A stretch of DNA of 64,000 nt from Ralstonia pickettii (lineage in GTDB: Bacteria > Pseudomonadota > Gammaproteobacteria > Burkholderiales > Burkholderiaceae): positions 434,001 to 498,000 of the forward strand of contig NZ_CP104382.1 of the NCBI RefSeq assembly GCF_030582395.1, given 5' to 3'. Below the pieces are notes generated by a model. That model ran no database searches. It was not told the DNA's origin and saw nothing but the letters and a program-made list of their open reading frames with translations. The position numbers and the translations under genes were made by a program. Positions 25,547 through 34,910 of this stretch are shown here, piece after piece (the stretch's first letter is position 1; each line of letters starts with the position of its first letter).

Positions 25547-26995
25547 ATGTTTCATGCCAACTGCCCGGCGTGTGGCGCGCCGGTGGAACTGAAGTCTGCA
25601 GCTGCCGTCATGGCGGTGTGCAGCTTCTGCAAGAGCACGTTGCTGCGCGACGGCGAGACGCTTTCCGACATCGGCAAGATGTCTGCCGTGCTCGAGGACT
25701 ACGCGCGCGTGCAGATCGGCACCACCGGGCGCTACAAGAACAAGGCGTTCACCGTGGTTGGCCGCATCCAGTTGCGCTATGACGCGGGCTTCTGGAACGA
25801 GTGGTACGTGCTGTTCGACGACGGCACCGACGGCTGGCTGGCCGAAGCATCCGGGCAGGTGACCATGACGTTCGCACGCGGCACGCCGGCCAATGCGGTC
25901 GCATTTGAGGCGTTGCGCCCGGGGCAACTGTACGACGCCGAGGGCACGCAATTCACGCTGTCCGACCTGCGCGAAGCCGATTGCACTGGCGGCCAGGGCG
26001 AATTGCCGTTTCGCGTTGGCGAGGGCTGGCATGCGCGCGTAGCCGACGGCCGCCGCGAAGACGCTTTCATCACGCTGGACTACTCCGACGGTACAGCACC
26101 GACGCTCTACGTGGGTGAAGCCACCACGCTCGAGGTGCTCAAGTGCCAGCTTCTGCGCACCGACGCCGAGATCAAGGAGACCGCAGGCCGCGTCCCGGGC
26201 AAGCTCACGAATCTCGACTGCCCGCAGTGCGGTACGTCGATCCCGTTCAGCCCCGGCGTGACGGGCCATGTGCTCTGCCCCAGTTGCGGCGCGGGCATCG
26301 ATGCGGCCACGCCCCGCGGCGACGTCATCGCGCGCGCACGCTCGGTCCCGCAGGTAGCCACCACGCTGGAACTGGGCGACAAAGCGCTCATCGATGGCCT
26401 GCAATGGCAGGTGATCGGCGTGATGCGCCGCACGGTGGTCGACGGCGGCGGCGAATGGTTTGAATATTTGCTGTACACCCCCAAGCGCGGTTTCAGCTGG
26501 ATGGTGGAAACGGACGACGGCTGGTTCCGCGCGAACGTGCTCGACCGCTGGCCCACCCGGAGCGACAGCCGTACCGCGGTGCTCGACGGCAAGGTCTACG
26601 CTCGCGACGAGGATTACACCGCGCGCGTGACCTATGCCGCCGGCGCCTTCAATTGGCGTGTCCAATCGGGCGACCAGACGCGCGTTGTCGAATACACCGC
26701 GGGCCAGGAGAGCCTGGCAGCGGAGAGCGATGCGCATGAGTTGACGTGGTCCAAGAGCACGCCTGTCAGCGCCGCGCAGATCAAGGCATGGTTCGGCAAG
26801 GTGGTGGCTGAGCCGGCCAAGGCTTCGTCGTCGAACTACATGACGGTGGCGGTGGTCGCGTGCGTGCTGCTCGGCCTGCTGAACCTCGTACCGTTCTTCA
26901 TGGCGCCGGGTTCGGTATTCGGTATCACGTTCTTTGCGGCGTTGCTGTTGCTGGTGCCTGCGTGGCTGGTGGCCAAGATCGGGGGTGGAGAATGA
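25547..26995 (+). CDS. DUF4178 zinc-ribbon membrane protein, 482 aa
   Basis: An N-terminal zinc ribbon (Cys6, Cys9, Cys25, Cys28) precedes the first DUF4178 module (YKNKAFTVVGRIQLRYDAGFWNEWYVLFDDGTDGWLAE). A second ribbon (CPQCG and CPSCG, about residues 225-250) precedes a second DUF4178 module with the same pattern (LIDGLQWQVIGVMRRTVVDGGGEWFEYLLYTP). Two membrane helices end the protein. DUF4178 function is unknown; it habitually accompanies DUF350. Its stop overlaps the next start (ATGA). Confidence 0.88.
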   Translation: MFHANCPACGAPVELKSAAAVMAVCSFCKSTLLRDGETLSDIGKMSAVLEDYARVQIGTTGRYKNKAFTVVGRIQLRYDAGFWNEWYVLFDDGTDGWLAEASGQVTMTFARGTPANAVAFEALRPGQLYDAEGTQFTLSDLREADCTGGQGELPFRVGEGWHARVADGRREDAFITLDYSDGTAPTLYVGEATTLEVLKCQLLRTDAEIKETAGRVPGKLTNLDCPQCGTSIPFSPGVTGHVLCPSCGAGIDAATPRGDVIARARSVPQVATTLELGDKALIDGLQWQVIGVMRRTVVDGGGEWFEYLLYTPKRGFSWMVETDDGWFRANVLDRWPTRSDSRTAVLDGKVYARDEDYTARVTYAAGAFNWRVQSGDQTRVVEYTAGQESLAAESDAHELTWSKSTPVSAAQIKAWFGKVVAEPAKASSSNYMTVAVVACVLLGLLNLVPFFMAPGSVFGITFFAALLLLVPAWLVAKIGGGE

Positions 26996-27177
26996 AGAAC
27001 TGGTTCGTTCTCTACGCCGTGGCGGTGGTGATTGGTGCGACCTATATGGACTGGAAGGCCGGCTTTGCCGCGCCGCGCACGCCGTCGTACGGCAGCAGCA
27101 CGGGCGGATCGTCTTATTGGGGCGGCTCTTCCGGCGGTAGCGGTTATGGCGGCGGCTTCAGCGGGGGCCACAAGTGA
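26992..27177 (+). CDS. Glycine/serine-rich mini membrane protein, 61 aa
   Basis: The ATG overlaps the DUF4178 stop codon by four bases, and its own stop overlaps the GTG of the next gene (GTGA), so translation of all three is coupled. One membrane helix (WFVLYAVAVVIGATYM, residues 3-18) is followed by a Gly/Ser/Tyr tail (YGSSTGGSSYWGGSSGGSG, then GGGFSGGHK). The tail is disordered and could be external or a ligand-binding string. No named family is recognised. Its coupling to the polyamine operon makes it a probable component. Confidence 0.8.
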   Translation: MKNWFVLYAVAVVIGATYMDWKAGFAAPRTPSYGSSTGGSSYWGGSSGGSGYGGGFSGGHK

Positions 27178-27599
27178 CGCGCACCGACGCAGCGCTGTCG
27201 TCGGAGGAGGCGGCAGGCGCCGTGGGCGAGCACCTTCTGCTCGATCTTTACGGCGTGGCGCCAGCGCTGCTGCGCGACGCGGCTGCACTGGAAAAGGCGC
27301 TACGCGATGCCGCAAGCGCGCTCGGCGCCACCATCCTGCATGCGCATCTGCATCGCTTTGATTCTGTGCGCGCAGGGTTGCCCGCGGGTGAGCAGGGCGG
27401 CGTCACAGGCGTGTTGCTGCTCGCTGAATCGCATCTTTCCATCCACACCTGGCCCGAGCACGGCTTTGCAGCCATCGATGCCTTCATGTGCGGTACCGGC
27501 ACGACGCATGCCGCGCGCGCGGTGTTCGAGCAGGCGTTGGCGCCGCAGCGGGTGGATGTGCGCGTCGCCCGCCGCGGCGCGGAGCCTGCGTCAAACTGA
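27174..27599 (+). CDS. speD: S-adenosylmethionine decarboxylase proenzyme
   Basis: Supplies decarboxylated S-adenosylmethionine, the aminopropyl donor for the synthase at 22206-23783. The 141-residue protein carries AESHLSIHTWPEHGF. Glu85-Ser86 matches the autocleavage site that makes the pyruvoyl group, and His91 and Cys106 have the same spacing as Ser63/His68/Cys83 of the Thermotoga enzyme, so it should be active. GTG start, overlapping the mini membrane protein stop. It ends one base short of the convergent diguanylate cyclase stop. Confidence 0.93.
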   Translation: MTRTDAALSSEEAAGAVGEHLLLDLYGVAPALLRDAAALEKALRDAASALGATILHAHLHRFDSVRAGLPAGEQGGVTGVLLLAESHLSIHTWPEHGFAAIDAFMCGTGTTHAARAVFEQALAPQRVDVRVARRGAEPASN

Positions 27600-27600
27600 T

Positions 27601-28653
27601 CTACACCGGCTGGCCGTCGAATATCACGCGATTGCGCCCCAGCCGTTTGGCGGCCAGCAGCGCCGCATCGGCGCGCATGATGAGGTCGGTGGGCGTGCAT
27701 GGGTTCTGCCCCTGCTCGCAGCTTGCCAGGCCCACGCTGATGGTGCAGCGGATGTTGGCGTCCGGGGTGGGGATCTCCAAGGACTCCACCGCGCTGCGCA
27801 GTCGTTCCGCAATGCCGGTGGCCTGCGTTGTGGTCGTGTCAGGCAGCAGCACCAGGAATTCCTCGCCGCCGTAGCGGCCGACCGCATCGACGGGACGCGC
27901 ATTCACGCGCAGCTTGCGTGCGATCTCAACCAGGACTGCATCGCCTGCGGGGTGGCCGTACGTATCGTTCACGCGCTTGAAGTGGTCAACGTCCACCACC
28001 AGCAATGAAAGCGGCTGCCCGTAGCGCATCGCGTGGCCGCATTCGCGCGTGAGCAGCTCCATCGCAGCGCGCCGGTTCCAGATGCCCAGCATCGGATCGG
28101 TCAGGCTTTCGTGACGCGCAACCTGCAGCTCGGTCAGGATGGAGCGCTGCGTTTCACTGAGTTCGCGCTCGCGAAATCCAGATTCGACCCAACTGGCCAG
28201 ATCATCGAGCAACTCGCGCTCGGCCTGTTCAAACGGCCGTGGCTTCTGGTCGATCACGCAGAGCGTGCCGACGGGGTAGCCAGCCAGGTTCCTGACCGGG
28301 CGCCCCGCATAGAAGCGGATATGCGGCGCGCCGGTCACCAGCGGGTTGTCGGCAAAGCGCGGGTCGGCCTTGGTGTCGGGAATGACGAGCATCTCGTCTT
28401 CGGCCACTGCATGGCCGCAGAACGAGATGTCGCGTCCGGTCTCGCGCATGTCCAAACCGATGCAGGATTTGAACCATTGACGCTGGGCGTCAATGAGCGA
28501 CACGAGCACGATCGGGGCGTCGAACACGCGCTTGGTCGTGCGCGTGACGCGGTCGAACAACTCCTCGTCAGGTGTGGAGAGCAACAGCATGTCTTGCAGC
28601 GAGGCAAGACGTTCGCGTTCGTTCTTCGGAATGGGAGCGGGTTTCATGCGCAA
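27601..28653 (-). CDS. GAF-GGDEF diguanylate cyclase, 350 aa
   Basis: Makes c-di-GMP from two GTP. Residues about 15-170 are a GAF sensor domain (FDAPIVLVSLIDAQRQWFKS, ISFCGHAVAEDEMLVIPD). The C-terminal GGDEF domain has DVDHFKRVNDTYGHPAGD and the active-site GGEEF. RPVD lies five residues before it and forms the I-site for product inhibition, so the enzyme should be active and feedback-regulated. No membrane segment is seen. Convergent with speD with a one-base gap. The GAF ligand is unknown. Confidence 0.92.
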   Translation of the reverse strand: MRMKPAPIPKNERERLASLQDMLLLSTPDEELFDRVTRTTKRVFDAPIVLVSLIDAQRQWFKSCIGLDMRETGRDISFCGHAVAEDEMLVIPDTKADPRFADNPLVTGAPHIRFYAGRPVRNLAGYPVGTLCVIDQKPRPFEQAERELLDDLASWVESGFRERELSETQRSILTELQVARHESLTDPMLGIWNRRAAMELLTRECGHAMRYGQPLSLLVVDVDHFKRVNDTYGHPAGDAVLVEIARKLRVNARPVDAVGRYGGEEFLVLLPDTTTTQATGIAERLRSAVESLEIPTPDANIRCTISVGLASCEQGQNPCTPTDLIMRADAALLAAKRLGRNRVIFDGQPV

Positions 28654-28700
28654 AGGGCGCCGGGCGTGCCGGCGCGCTTGAAACGGGCAGTGGAAAAGGA

Positions 28701-28740
28701 AAAAAGAAAAAGGATAGGCCGCGCCCTGCTAGCCGCGGCC
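28701..28740 (-). terminator. Rho-independent terminator of fumC
   Basis: On the minus strand, GGCCGCG and CGCGGCC (28734-28740 and 28717-28723) pair perfectly and are followed by TATCCTTTTTCTTTTTT. It lies just after the fumC stop and isolates it from the GGDEF gene. Confidence 0.75.
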
Positions 28741-28750
28741 CGATGACAAA

Positions 28751-30139
28751 TCATTTAGCGCCGACCATGTTCTCCGGCCGCACCCAGGCATCGAACTGCT
28801 CGGGCGTGACATAGCCCAGCGCCAGGGCGGCCTCGCGCAGGCTGGTGCCTTCCTTGTGCGCCTTCTTGGCGATCTGCGCCGATTTGTCGTAGCCGATATG
28901 CGGGTTGAGGGCCGTCACCAGCATCAGGGAGCGCTGCACCAGCTCGTCGATGCGGTCGCGGTTGGGTTCGATGCCCACGGCGCAGTGATCGTTGAAGCTG
29001 CGCATGCCGTCGGCCAGCAGGCGCACGCTGTGCAGGAAGTTGTAGGCGATCATCGGACGGAATACGTTCAGCTCGAAGTTGCCCGACGCGCCGCCCACGT
29101 TCACGGCGACGTCGTTGCCGAACACCTGCGCGCACAGCATTGTCACCGCTTCGCTCTGGGTGGGGTTCACCTTGCCGGGCATGATCGACGAGCCGGGCTC
29201 GTTCTCCGGGATGGAAATTTCGCCCAGCCCGCTGCGCGGGCCGCTGGCCAGCCAACGGATGTCGTTGGCGATCTTGGTCAGGCTGGCCGCCAGCGTTTTC
29301 AGCGCGCCGTGCGCATGCACCAGCCCATCGGCCGAGGCCATGGTCTCGAACTTGTTCGGCGAGGTGATGAAGGGCAGGCCGGTCAGTTGCGCCAGCTCTT
29401 CGGCCACCTGTTCGGCGTAACCGGCCGGTGCGTTGAGGCCGGTGCCGACCGCCGTGCCACCCAGCGCGAGTTCGCACAGGTGTGGCAGGGCGGCGTTCAG
29501 ATGCGTTTCGTTGTGCTGCAACTGGGCAACGTAGCCGGAGAACTCCTGGCCCAGCGTGAGCGGCGTCGCATCCTGCAGGTGCGTACGGCCGATCTTGATG
29601 ATGTCGTTGAAATCCGCAGCTTTCTTGGCGAGGGTCTCCCGCAGCGTTCGGAGCGAGGGCAGCAGGTGCCGGGTGATGGCCGTCACGGCCGCTACGTGCA
29701 TCGCCGTGGGGAAGACATCGTTGGACGACTGGCTGCGGTTCACGTCATCGTTCGGATGCACGAGGCGCGCTTCGCCACGCTCCCCGCCGAGCAGCTCGCT
29801 GGCGCGGTTGGCGAGCACCTCGTTCATGTTCATGTTGGTCTGCGTGCCCGAACCCGTCTGCCAGACCACCAGAGGAAATTCGTTCGGGTGCTTGCCCGCG
29901 ATGACCTCATCGGCGGCACTGACGATGGCGTTGGCCTTGTCTGCGGAGAGCAGCCCGAGACGATGGTTGACGACGGCGCTGGCACGTTTGATGCGGGCGA
30001 GCGCGTCGATCAGCTCGCGGGGCATGCGGTCGCCGGCAATGTCGAAGTTCTGCAGCGAGCGTTGCGTTTGTGCGCCCCACAGGTGGTCTGCAGGGACTTC
30101 AATGGGGCCAAAGGTGTCGCGTTCGGTACGGGTCGTCAT
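28751..30139 (-). CDS. fumC: Class II fumarate hydratase
   Basis: Reversibly hydrates fumarate to malate in the citric acid cycle; the class II enzyme is oxygen-stable and iron-free. The 462-residue product has the class signature [16 protein letters not shown], the substrate loop [13 protein letters not shown], and [18 protein letters not shown]. It starts at ATG 30139 with the typical [28 protein letters not shown]. It is divergent from an MFS exporter and ends at a strong terminator. Confidence 0.96.
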   Translation of the reverse strand: MTTRTERDTFGPIEVPADHLWGAQTQRSLQNFDIAGDRMPRELIDALARIKRASAVVNHRLGLLSADKANAIVSAADEVIAGKHPNEFPLVVWQTGSGTQTNMNMNEVLANRASELLGGERGEARLVHPNDDVNRSQSSNDVFPTAMHVAAVTAITRHLLPSLRTLRETLAKKAADFNDIIKIGRTHLQDATPLTLGQEFSGYVAQLQHNETHLNAALPHLCELALGGTAVGTGLNAPAGYAEQVAEELAQLTGLPFITSPNKFETMASADGLVHAHGALKTLAASLTKIANDIRWLASGPRSGLGEISIPENEPGSSIMPGKVNPTQSEAVTMLCAQVFGNDVAVNVGGASGNFELNVFRPMIAYNFLHSVRLLADGMRSFNDHCAVGIEPNRDRIDELVQRSLMLVTALNPHIGYDKSAQIAKKAHKEGTSLREAALALGYVTPEQFDAWVRPENMVGAK

Positions 30140-30329
30140 GGCAGAGGAATGGCACGAAGTGACTGGGATGAACGCTCCAGTATAGGCAGAGCGCGGTGTC
30201 CTTGTTGGTGGTAGGGGCGGTATGGCGGCACATTACACATTCCCGCGCGTTGGGTACACGGTTTGCGGGCACAGGCGAGGCACGCCACAATGGCGGCTGC
30301 GCCGCATTCTGCCGCTTCTGCCCCGCCTC

Positions 30330-31760
30330 ATGCCCACCACGCCCTCCGCCTCCGTCGACCCCTCCTTGAAACCGCTGCTCTGGCTGGTGGCGATGGGTCT
30401 GTTCATGCAGACCCTCGATTCCACGATCGTCAACACTGCCTTGCCGGCCATGGCGCGCAGCCTGTCGGAGAGCCCGCTGAAGATGCAGTCGGTCATCATC
30501 GCCTACACGCTGACGACCGCCATGCTGATGCCTGCGTCTGGATGGCTGGCCGATCGCTTCGGCACGCGAAAGATGTTCTTCGCCGCCATCTTCCTGTTCA
30601 CGATCGGTTCCTTGCTGTGCGCGGAATCGCGCAGCCTGACCATGCTGATTGCCTCACGCGTGGTGCAAGGGGTGGGCGGCGCGCTGCTGATGCCCGTGGG
30701 GCGGTTGACGGTGCTGCGCGTGGTGCCGCGCGAGCAGTTCCTGCCGGCCATGAGTTTCGTCACCATCCCGGGGCTGATCGGCCCCCTGATCGGCCCGACG
30801 CTGGGGGGCTGGCTGGTGGAGGCCGTGTCGTGGCACTGGATCTTCCTGATCAACATTCCCGTGGGGGTGATCGGCGCGCTGGTCACGCTCAAGGTCATGC
30901 CCGATGTGCACGCTGAAGACGACAGCCGCTTCGACTGGTCCGGCTATCTGATGCTGGCCTTCGGCATGGCGGCGGTGTCGTTCTCGCTCGACGGGCTGTC
31001 CGAACTGGGCTTCCAGCACGCGACGGTGCTGGTGCTGCTGATCTTTGGTCTGGCGGCGCTCACGGCTTACTGGCTGCATGCTGGGCGCGTGGTCGGGCCG
31101 CTGTTTCCGCGCACGCTGTTCGGCATTCCGAGCTTCTCCATTGGCGTGCTCGGCAACCTGTTTGCACGCATCGGCAGCGGCGGGATGCCGTTCCTCATTC
31201 CGCTGCTGCTGCAGGTCAGCCTCGGGTACACGCCGCTGCAGGCCGGGCTGATGATGGTGCCGGTGGCTGCTGCCGGCATGGCCGCCAAACCGTTGGGCAC
31301 CTGGGCCATCAAGCGCTATGGCTATCGCCGCATGCTCTCTGTCAACACGGTGATGGTCGGCCTGATGATGGCCAGCTTTGCCGTGATGACGCCCAACGTG
31401 CCGGTGTGGCTGCGCATCGTGCAACTGGCGATCTTCGGCACGTTCAACTCGATGCAGTTCACGGCCATGAACACGCTCACGCTCAAGGACCTGACGGGCC
31501 CGCTGGCCAGCGCGGGCAACAGCATGCTGTCGATGGTGATGATGCTGTCGATGAGCCTGGGCGTGGCCGCCGCCGGCGCACTGCTGACGGGCTTTACCGA
31601 CTTTACCGCCGGGCCGGAAGGGCGCGACACGCTGGCGGCCTTCCACAAGACGTTTGTCTGTGTGGGCGTCATGACCTGCGCGGCCGCGTGGATCTTCGCG
31701 CAGCTCTCCCGCTTCGAGTCAACGCACGTCGTCAAGCGGCCCGAGATGGAAGTGCATTGA
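30330..31760 (+). CDS. MFS multidrug exporter, DHA2/MdtD-like, 476 aa
   Basis: A close paralogue of the exporter at 8915-10333. It shares FMQTLDSTIVNTALPAMARSL, GWLADRFGTRKM, GPLIGPTLGGWLVE, SWHWIFLINIPVG and the late LKDLTGPLASAGNSM segment, over about 14 membrane helices. I chose the ATG at 30330 (MPTTPSASVDPS); the open upstream frame overlaps the fumC promoter and is not protein-like. Unlike the first copy it has no adjacent regulator. Substrate unknown. Confidence 0.88.
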   Translation: MPTTPSASVDPSLKPLLWLVAMGLFMQTLDSTIVNTALPAMARSLSESPLKMQSVIIAYTLTTAMLMPASGWLADRFGTRKMFFAAIFLFTIGSLLCAESRSLTMLIASRVVQGVGGALLMPVGRLTVLRVVPREQFLPAMSFVTIPGLIGPLIGPTLGGWLVEAVSWHWIFLINIPVGVIGALVTLKVMPDVHAEDDSRFDWSGYLMLAFGMAAVSFSLDGLSELGFQHATVLVLLIFGLAALTAYWLHAGRVVGPLFPRTLFGIPSFSIGVLGNLFARIGSGGMPFLIPLLLQVSLGYTPLQAGLMMVPVAAAGMAAKPLGTWAIKRYGYRRMLSVNTVMVGLMMASFAVMTPNVPVWLRIVQLAIFGTFNSMQFTAMNTLTLKDLTGPLASAGNSMLSMVMMLSMSLGVAAAGALLTGFTDFTAGPEGRDTLAAFHKTFVCVGVMTCAAAWIFAQLSRFESTHVVKRPEMEVH

Positions 31761-31785
31761 ACGCCCGCTTCGGCGACCAGGCTGA

Positions 31786-33936
31786 CTATTTTTTCCAGAA
31801 GCCGCGCATTTTCTTGCTGAGGTCCACCTTGGCCGCGGCGCGCGCTTCGGCTGCGGGGTCCGCGCCGGGCTCCGGTTCCGGCCACGCGCATGCCTCGAAC
31901 AGCGGCAGCAGCGCAGGCGGAATGAAGCGCGTGCGCGACGCGTAGATGTGCCGATCGCCATTGGGTGTTTGCTGCGTGACGTAGAAACGCTGGGGCACCA
32001 GGATGTCCAGATGCTCACGCGCACGGGTCATCGCCACGTAAAGCAGCCGGCGTTCTTCTTCCAGTTCTTCGTGCGAGCCGGCGCCCAGATCGGCCGGCAT
32101 GCAGCCGTCCACGGCGTTCAGCACATACACCGCCTTCCACTCCTGGCCTTTCGATGAGTGGATCGTCGAGAGAATCAGGTAGTCCTCATCGCGGTAGGGG
32201 TCCCCCGATTCATCGCTGGTCAGCTCGGGCGGGTCGAGCGTCATCTCGGTCAGGAAGCGCTCCCGGGTCGCGTACGTTGCGGCCATGCGGGCGAGCTGGT
32301 CCAGATCGCCCTGGCGCACGGCCGCATCGTCGTGCAGGCGCTCCATGTGGGGTGAATACCAGGCGCCGACGGCTTCGAGTTCAGCAGCCCATTCCAGGCT
32401 GTCTTTGGGCGTGCGCAAGGTTTGCATGAGCGCCATCAGTGCTGACCAGTCGCCGGCCAGCCGCGCAGGTGGCTCGTAGGCGAGCAGCGCGGCAATCGGG
32501 TCCGCCGCTTCCGCCATGGCGTCGAGCACGCGTGCCGCCGTGGCGGGGCCTGCACCTGGCAGCAACTGGATCACGCGAAACCCGGCAATGCGGTTGCGCG
32601 GGTTCTCGGCCCAGCGCAGTACCGACAGCACATCCTTCACATGCGCCGCCTCCAGAAACTTGAGGCCGCCGTATTTCACGAACGGGATGTTGCGGCGCGT
32701 GAGCTCGATCTCCAGCGGCGCGCTGTGGCTTGCGGTGCGGAACAGCACCGCCTGCGATTTCAGCGTCAGCCCGCCTTCACGGTGATGCAACACCTGCTCA
32801 GCCACACAGCGCGCCTGCTCGGCTTCGTCGCGCACTGAAATCAAGCGGGGCCGGTGCGTCGATGCGCGGTCCGTCCACAACGTTTTGGCAAAGCGCTCCG
32901 TCGCGAAACGCATCACGCCATTGGAGGCATCCAGAATCGGTTGCGTCGAACGGTAATTGCGCTCCAGCAGCACCGTGTGCGCCGGCCGCGAAAAGTGGCG
33001 CGGAAACTCGAGGATGTTGCGCACCGTCGCCGCGCGGAATGCGTAGATCGATTGCGCGTCGTCGCCCACCACGGTCACGCCGCGGCCGTCCGGGCGCAAC
33101 GCACGCAGGATGGACGACTGCAGCCGGTTGGTGTCCTGGTATTCGTCGACAAGGATGTGGTCGAAACGGGCGCCAATCTCGGCCGCCAGTTCGGCGTCGG
33201 ACACCATCGCGTGCCAGTAGAGCAGGAGGTCGTCGTAATCGAGCACGTGCTGCGCCTGCTTGGCTTCGACATACGCATCGAACAGCGTGCGCAATTGCGT
33301 CTCCCACATCGCGCACCACGGAAAGTGGTGCTTTAGCACGGCGTTCAGCGGGCTCTCGGCGTTGATGGCGCGCGAGTAGATCGCAATGCAGGTCTGCTTG
33401 AGCGGGAAGCGGCGTTCCTTGGTCGACAGGTTCAGCTCATGGCGCACGACGTTGAGCAGATCGGCCGAGTCGCTGCGGTCATGGATGGTGAAATCGAGGG
33501 CGAGGCCCACGCGCTCGGCATATTCGCGCAGCAGGCGCGCGCCGATGCCGTGGAAGGTGCCGGCCCAGGGCAGCGTGGTCTTGTACGAAGTGCCGGCCGA
33601 ATTGAGGGCGTTGTTCGATCGCTCGCCCTGCATGGCTCGCGCCAGCAGGTGGCCGGCACGGTTCGACAGTTCGCTCGCCGCCCGGCGGGAAAACGTCAAT
33701 AGCAGGATGCGTTGCGGATCGGCGCCGTTGGCTACCAGGTGCGCCACGCGCCAACCCAGGGTGTGCGTCTTGCCGGATCCGGCACCGGCCAGCACGAGCA
33801 GCGGCCCGGTTTCCGCTGCGTCTGCCCCCGAAATACCGAACTCGACCGCCTGGCGCTGCTGGTCGTTCAGCTGGGCCAGGTAACCCGGCGTGGCCGGCGC
33901 ATTGGCGGTGTCTGGGGTGGGGGAGGCGGCAAGCAC
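31786..33936 (-). CDS. UvrD/Rep-family superfamily 1 DNA helicase, 716 aa
   Basis: ATP-dependent 3'-5' helicase. Walker A is GAGSGKTHT near residue 52, followed by motif Ia, motif II VDEYQDTN, motif III GDDAQSIYAFRAA, motif IV ERNYRST, motif V ISTIHSSKGQEWKAVYV and motif VI YVAMTRAREHL. All SF1A motifs are intact. It is somewhat longer than Rep and has a C-terminal tail rich in Ala/Glu/Lys. It could function in repair or in replication restart; the gene is monocistronic and convergent with the exporter. Confidence 0.92.
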   Translation of the reverse strand: MLAASPTPDTANAPATPGYLAQLNDQQRQAVEFGISGADAAETGPLLVLAGAGSGKTHTLGWRVAHLVANGADPQRILLLTFSRRAASELSNRAGHLLARAMQGERSNNALNSAGTSYKTTLPWAGTFHGIGARLLREYAERVGLALDFTIHDRSDSADLLNVVRHELNLSTKERRFPLKQTCIAIYSRAINAESPLNAVLKHHFPWCAMWETQLRTLFDAYVEAKQAQHVLDYDDLLLYWHAMVSDAELAAEIGARFDHILVDEYQDTNRLQSSILRALRPDGRGVTVVGDDAQSIYAFRAATVRNILEFPRHFSRPAHTVLLERNYRSTQPILDASNGVMRFATERFAKTLWTDRASTHRPRLISVRDEAEQARCVAEQVLHHREGGLTLKSQAVLFRTASHSAPLEIELTRRNIPFVKYGGLKFLEAAHVKDVLSVLRWAENPRNRIAGFRVIQLLPGAGPATAARVLDAMAEAADPIAALLAYEPPARLAGDWSALMALMQTLRTPKDSLEWAAELEAVGAWYSPHMERLHDDAAVRQGDLDQLARMAATYATRERFLTEMTLDPPELTSDESGDPYRDEDYLILSTIHSSKGQEWKAVYVLNAVDGCMPADLGAGSHEELEEERRLLYVAMTRAREHLDILVPQRFYVTQQTPNGDRHIYASRTRFIPPALLPLFEACAWPEPEPGADPAAEARAAAKVDLSKKMRGFWKK

Positions 33937-34036
33937 GGCAGGGCGTCACAAAAAATAACTGTATGAATATACAGCACTGTGATGCCTGCCTGCGGAAAGT
34001 AAGAGCGGCGGACGGAAGGCCGGCGACGTTGGCCGA

Positions 34037-34354
34037 TCAGATCCCGTCCCGCAGCTTTTTCGCGAAGTCCTGCGGGGATGCCCGCCGGTTGACCGCGTCC
34101 ACCAGATCCGCCAGGAACCAGGGCAGCACGAGCTGCGTGCCCGGATCGCTCAGGCCGACGCGGAGCCGGTCAGGAGACGCCGATTCGGTGGCTTTGGCCG
34201 GCTGGATCGGCTGCGGAGGCTGGCTGTGCGCGAGCATCCCTTGCAGATCCTGATCGGTGAAAGTGAACGTTGACGTGGTCAGAGCCGAGGCGGTCATCGC
34301 TGCGGTCATCAGCATCGTGGCCACGGCAAGGTGTTTGAGGGTGTTGGCAGGCAT
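34037..34354 (-). CDS. Small exported protein, 105 aa
   Basis: TGGAGG precedes the ATG at 34354. A signal peptide (LKHLAVATMLMTAAMTASA, cleavage near residue 23-25) leads to a short polar protein containing FTFTDQDLQGMLAHSQPPQP and a helical C-terminus (PWFLADLVDAVNRRASPQDF). The family is not recognised; the shape recalls DUF1439-type small periplasmic or lipid-binding proteins, but that is weak. It stands alone between the helicase and ynfA. Confidence 0.65.
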   Translation of the reverse strand: MPANTLKHLAVATMLMTAAMTASALTTSTFTFTDQDLQGMLAHSQPPQPIQPAKATESASPDRLRVGLSDPGTQLVLPWFLADLVDAVNRRASPQDFAKKLRDGI

Positions 34355-34497
34355 CGTGGCCTCCAGAACAGAACGGTTGGGTGAGTAGGTGACCGGCGCG
34401 CAGCGCGGTGGCCGCAGCAATGATCCACCCTCCGATCATGGCGGCAGCTTAGGGTTCCGTTTCGCTCAGGAAAACCTAAATATCGCGTGCAATCCGA

Positions 34498-34830
34498 TCA
34501 ATTGGCCTGCGGCTGCAGGGCGATGACGGCCATGCCCGTCAACGCAATGGCCGCGCCGCCGATGTCCCAGCGGGTGAGCGACACACCGTCGACCAGACGC
34601 AGCCACACCAGTGCCACGGCGATATACACGCCGCCGTATGCGGCATAGGTGCGGCCGGCCGCGGTCGGGTGCAATGTCAGCAACCACGCAAACAGCGCCA
34701 GCGAGGCGGCCGCCGGCACCAGCAGCCAGATCGGCTTGCCTTGCCGCAGCACGAGCCAAGGCAGATAGCAGCCGACGATTTCCGCCACGGCGGTGACGGC
34801 AAACAGCACGGCAATACGAAGCAGTTCCAA
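34498..34830 (-). CDS. ynfA: UPF0060 (YnfA) small membrane protein
   Basis: Starting at TTG 34830 gives [30 protein letters not shown], the canonical UPF0060 N-terminus, and 110 residues, the family's usual length. [24 protein letters not shown] and [16 protein letters not shown] complete the four helices. YnfA relatives resemble small multidrug resistance transporters, and some export toxic cations. A GTG at 34860 is another in-frame start. It is the last gene on this strand before the polyol operon, but an 80-base gap makes co-transcription uncertain. Confidence 0.88.
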   Translation of the reverse strand: MELLRIAVLFAVTAVAEIVGCYLPWLVLRQGKPIWLLVPAAASLALFAWLLTLHPTAAGRTYAAYGGVYIAVALVWLRLVDGVSLTRWDIGGAAIALTGMAVIALQPQAN

Positions 34831-34910
34831 ATCGGGCCCCGGAGCAATGAAGACGTAGACGGCGCCGATTGTGGCATGTGGGGCGGCGCTGCCGCGATGG
34901 TCACCCGATC

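Noticed and set aside
24337-25548. Minus-strand open frame of 403 codons
   Set aside because: It is antisense to the SPFH gene; His/Arg/Gln-rich, no motifs.
25397-26737. Minus-strand open frame of 446 codons
   Set aside because: It is antisense to the clear DUF4178 gene and has shadow composition.
28856-30214. Long plus-strand open frame of about 452 codons
   Set aside because: It lies wholly antisense to fumC. The product is rich in His/Arg/Gln/Val without domain pattern, a typical shadow in GC-rich DNA.
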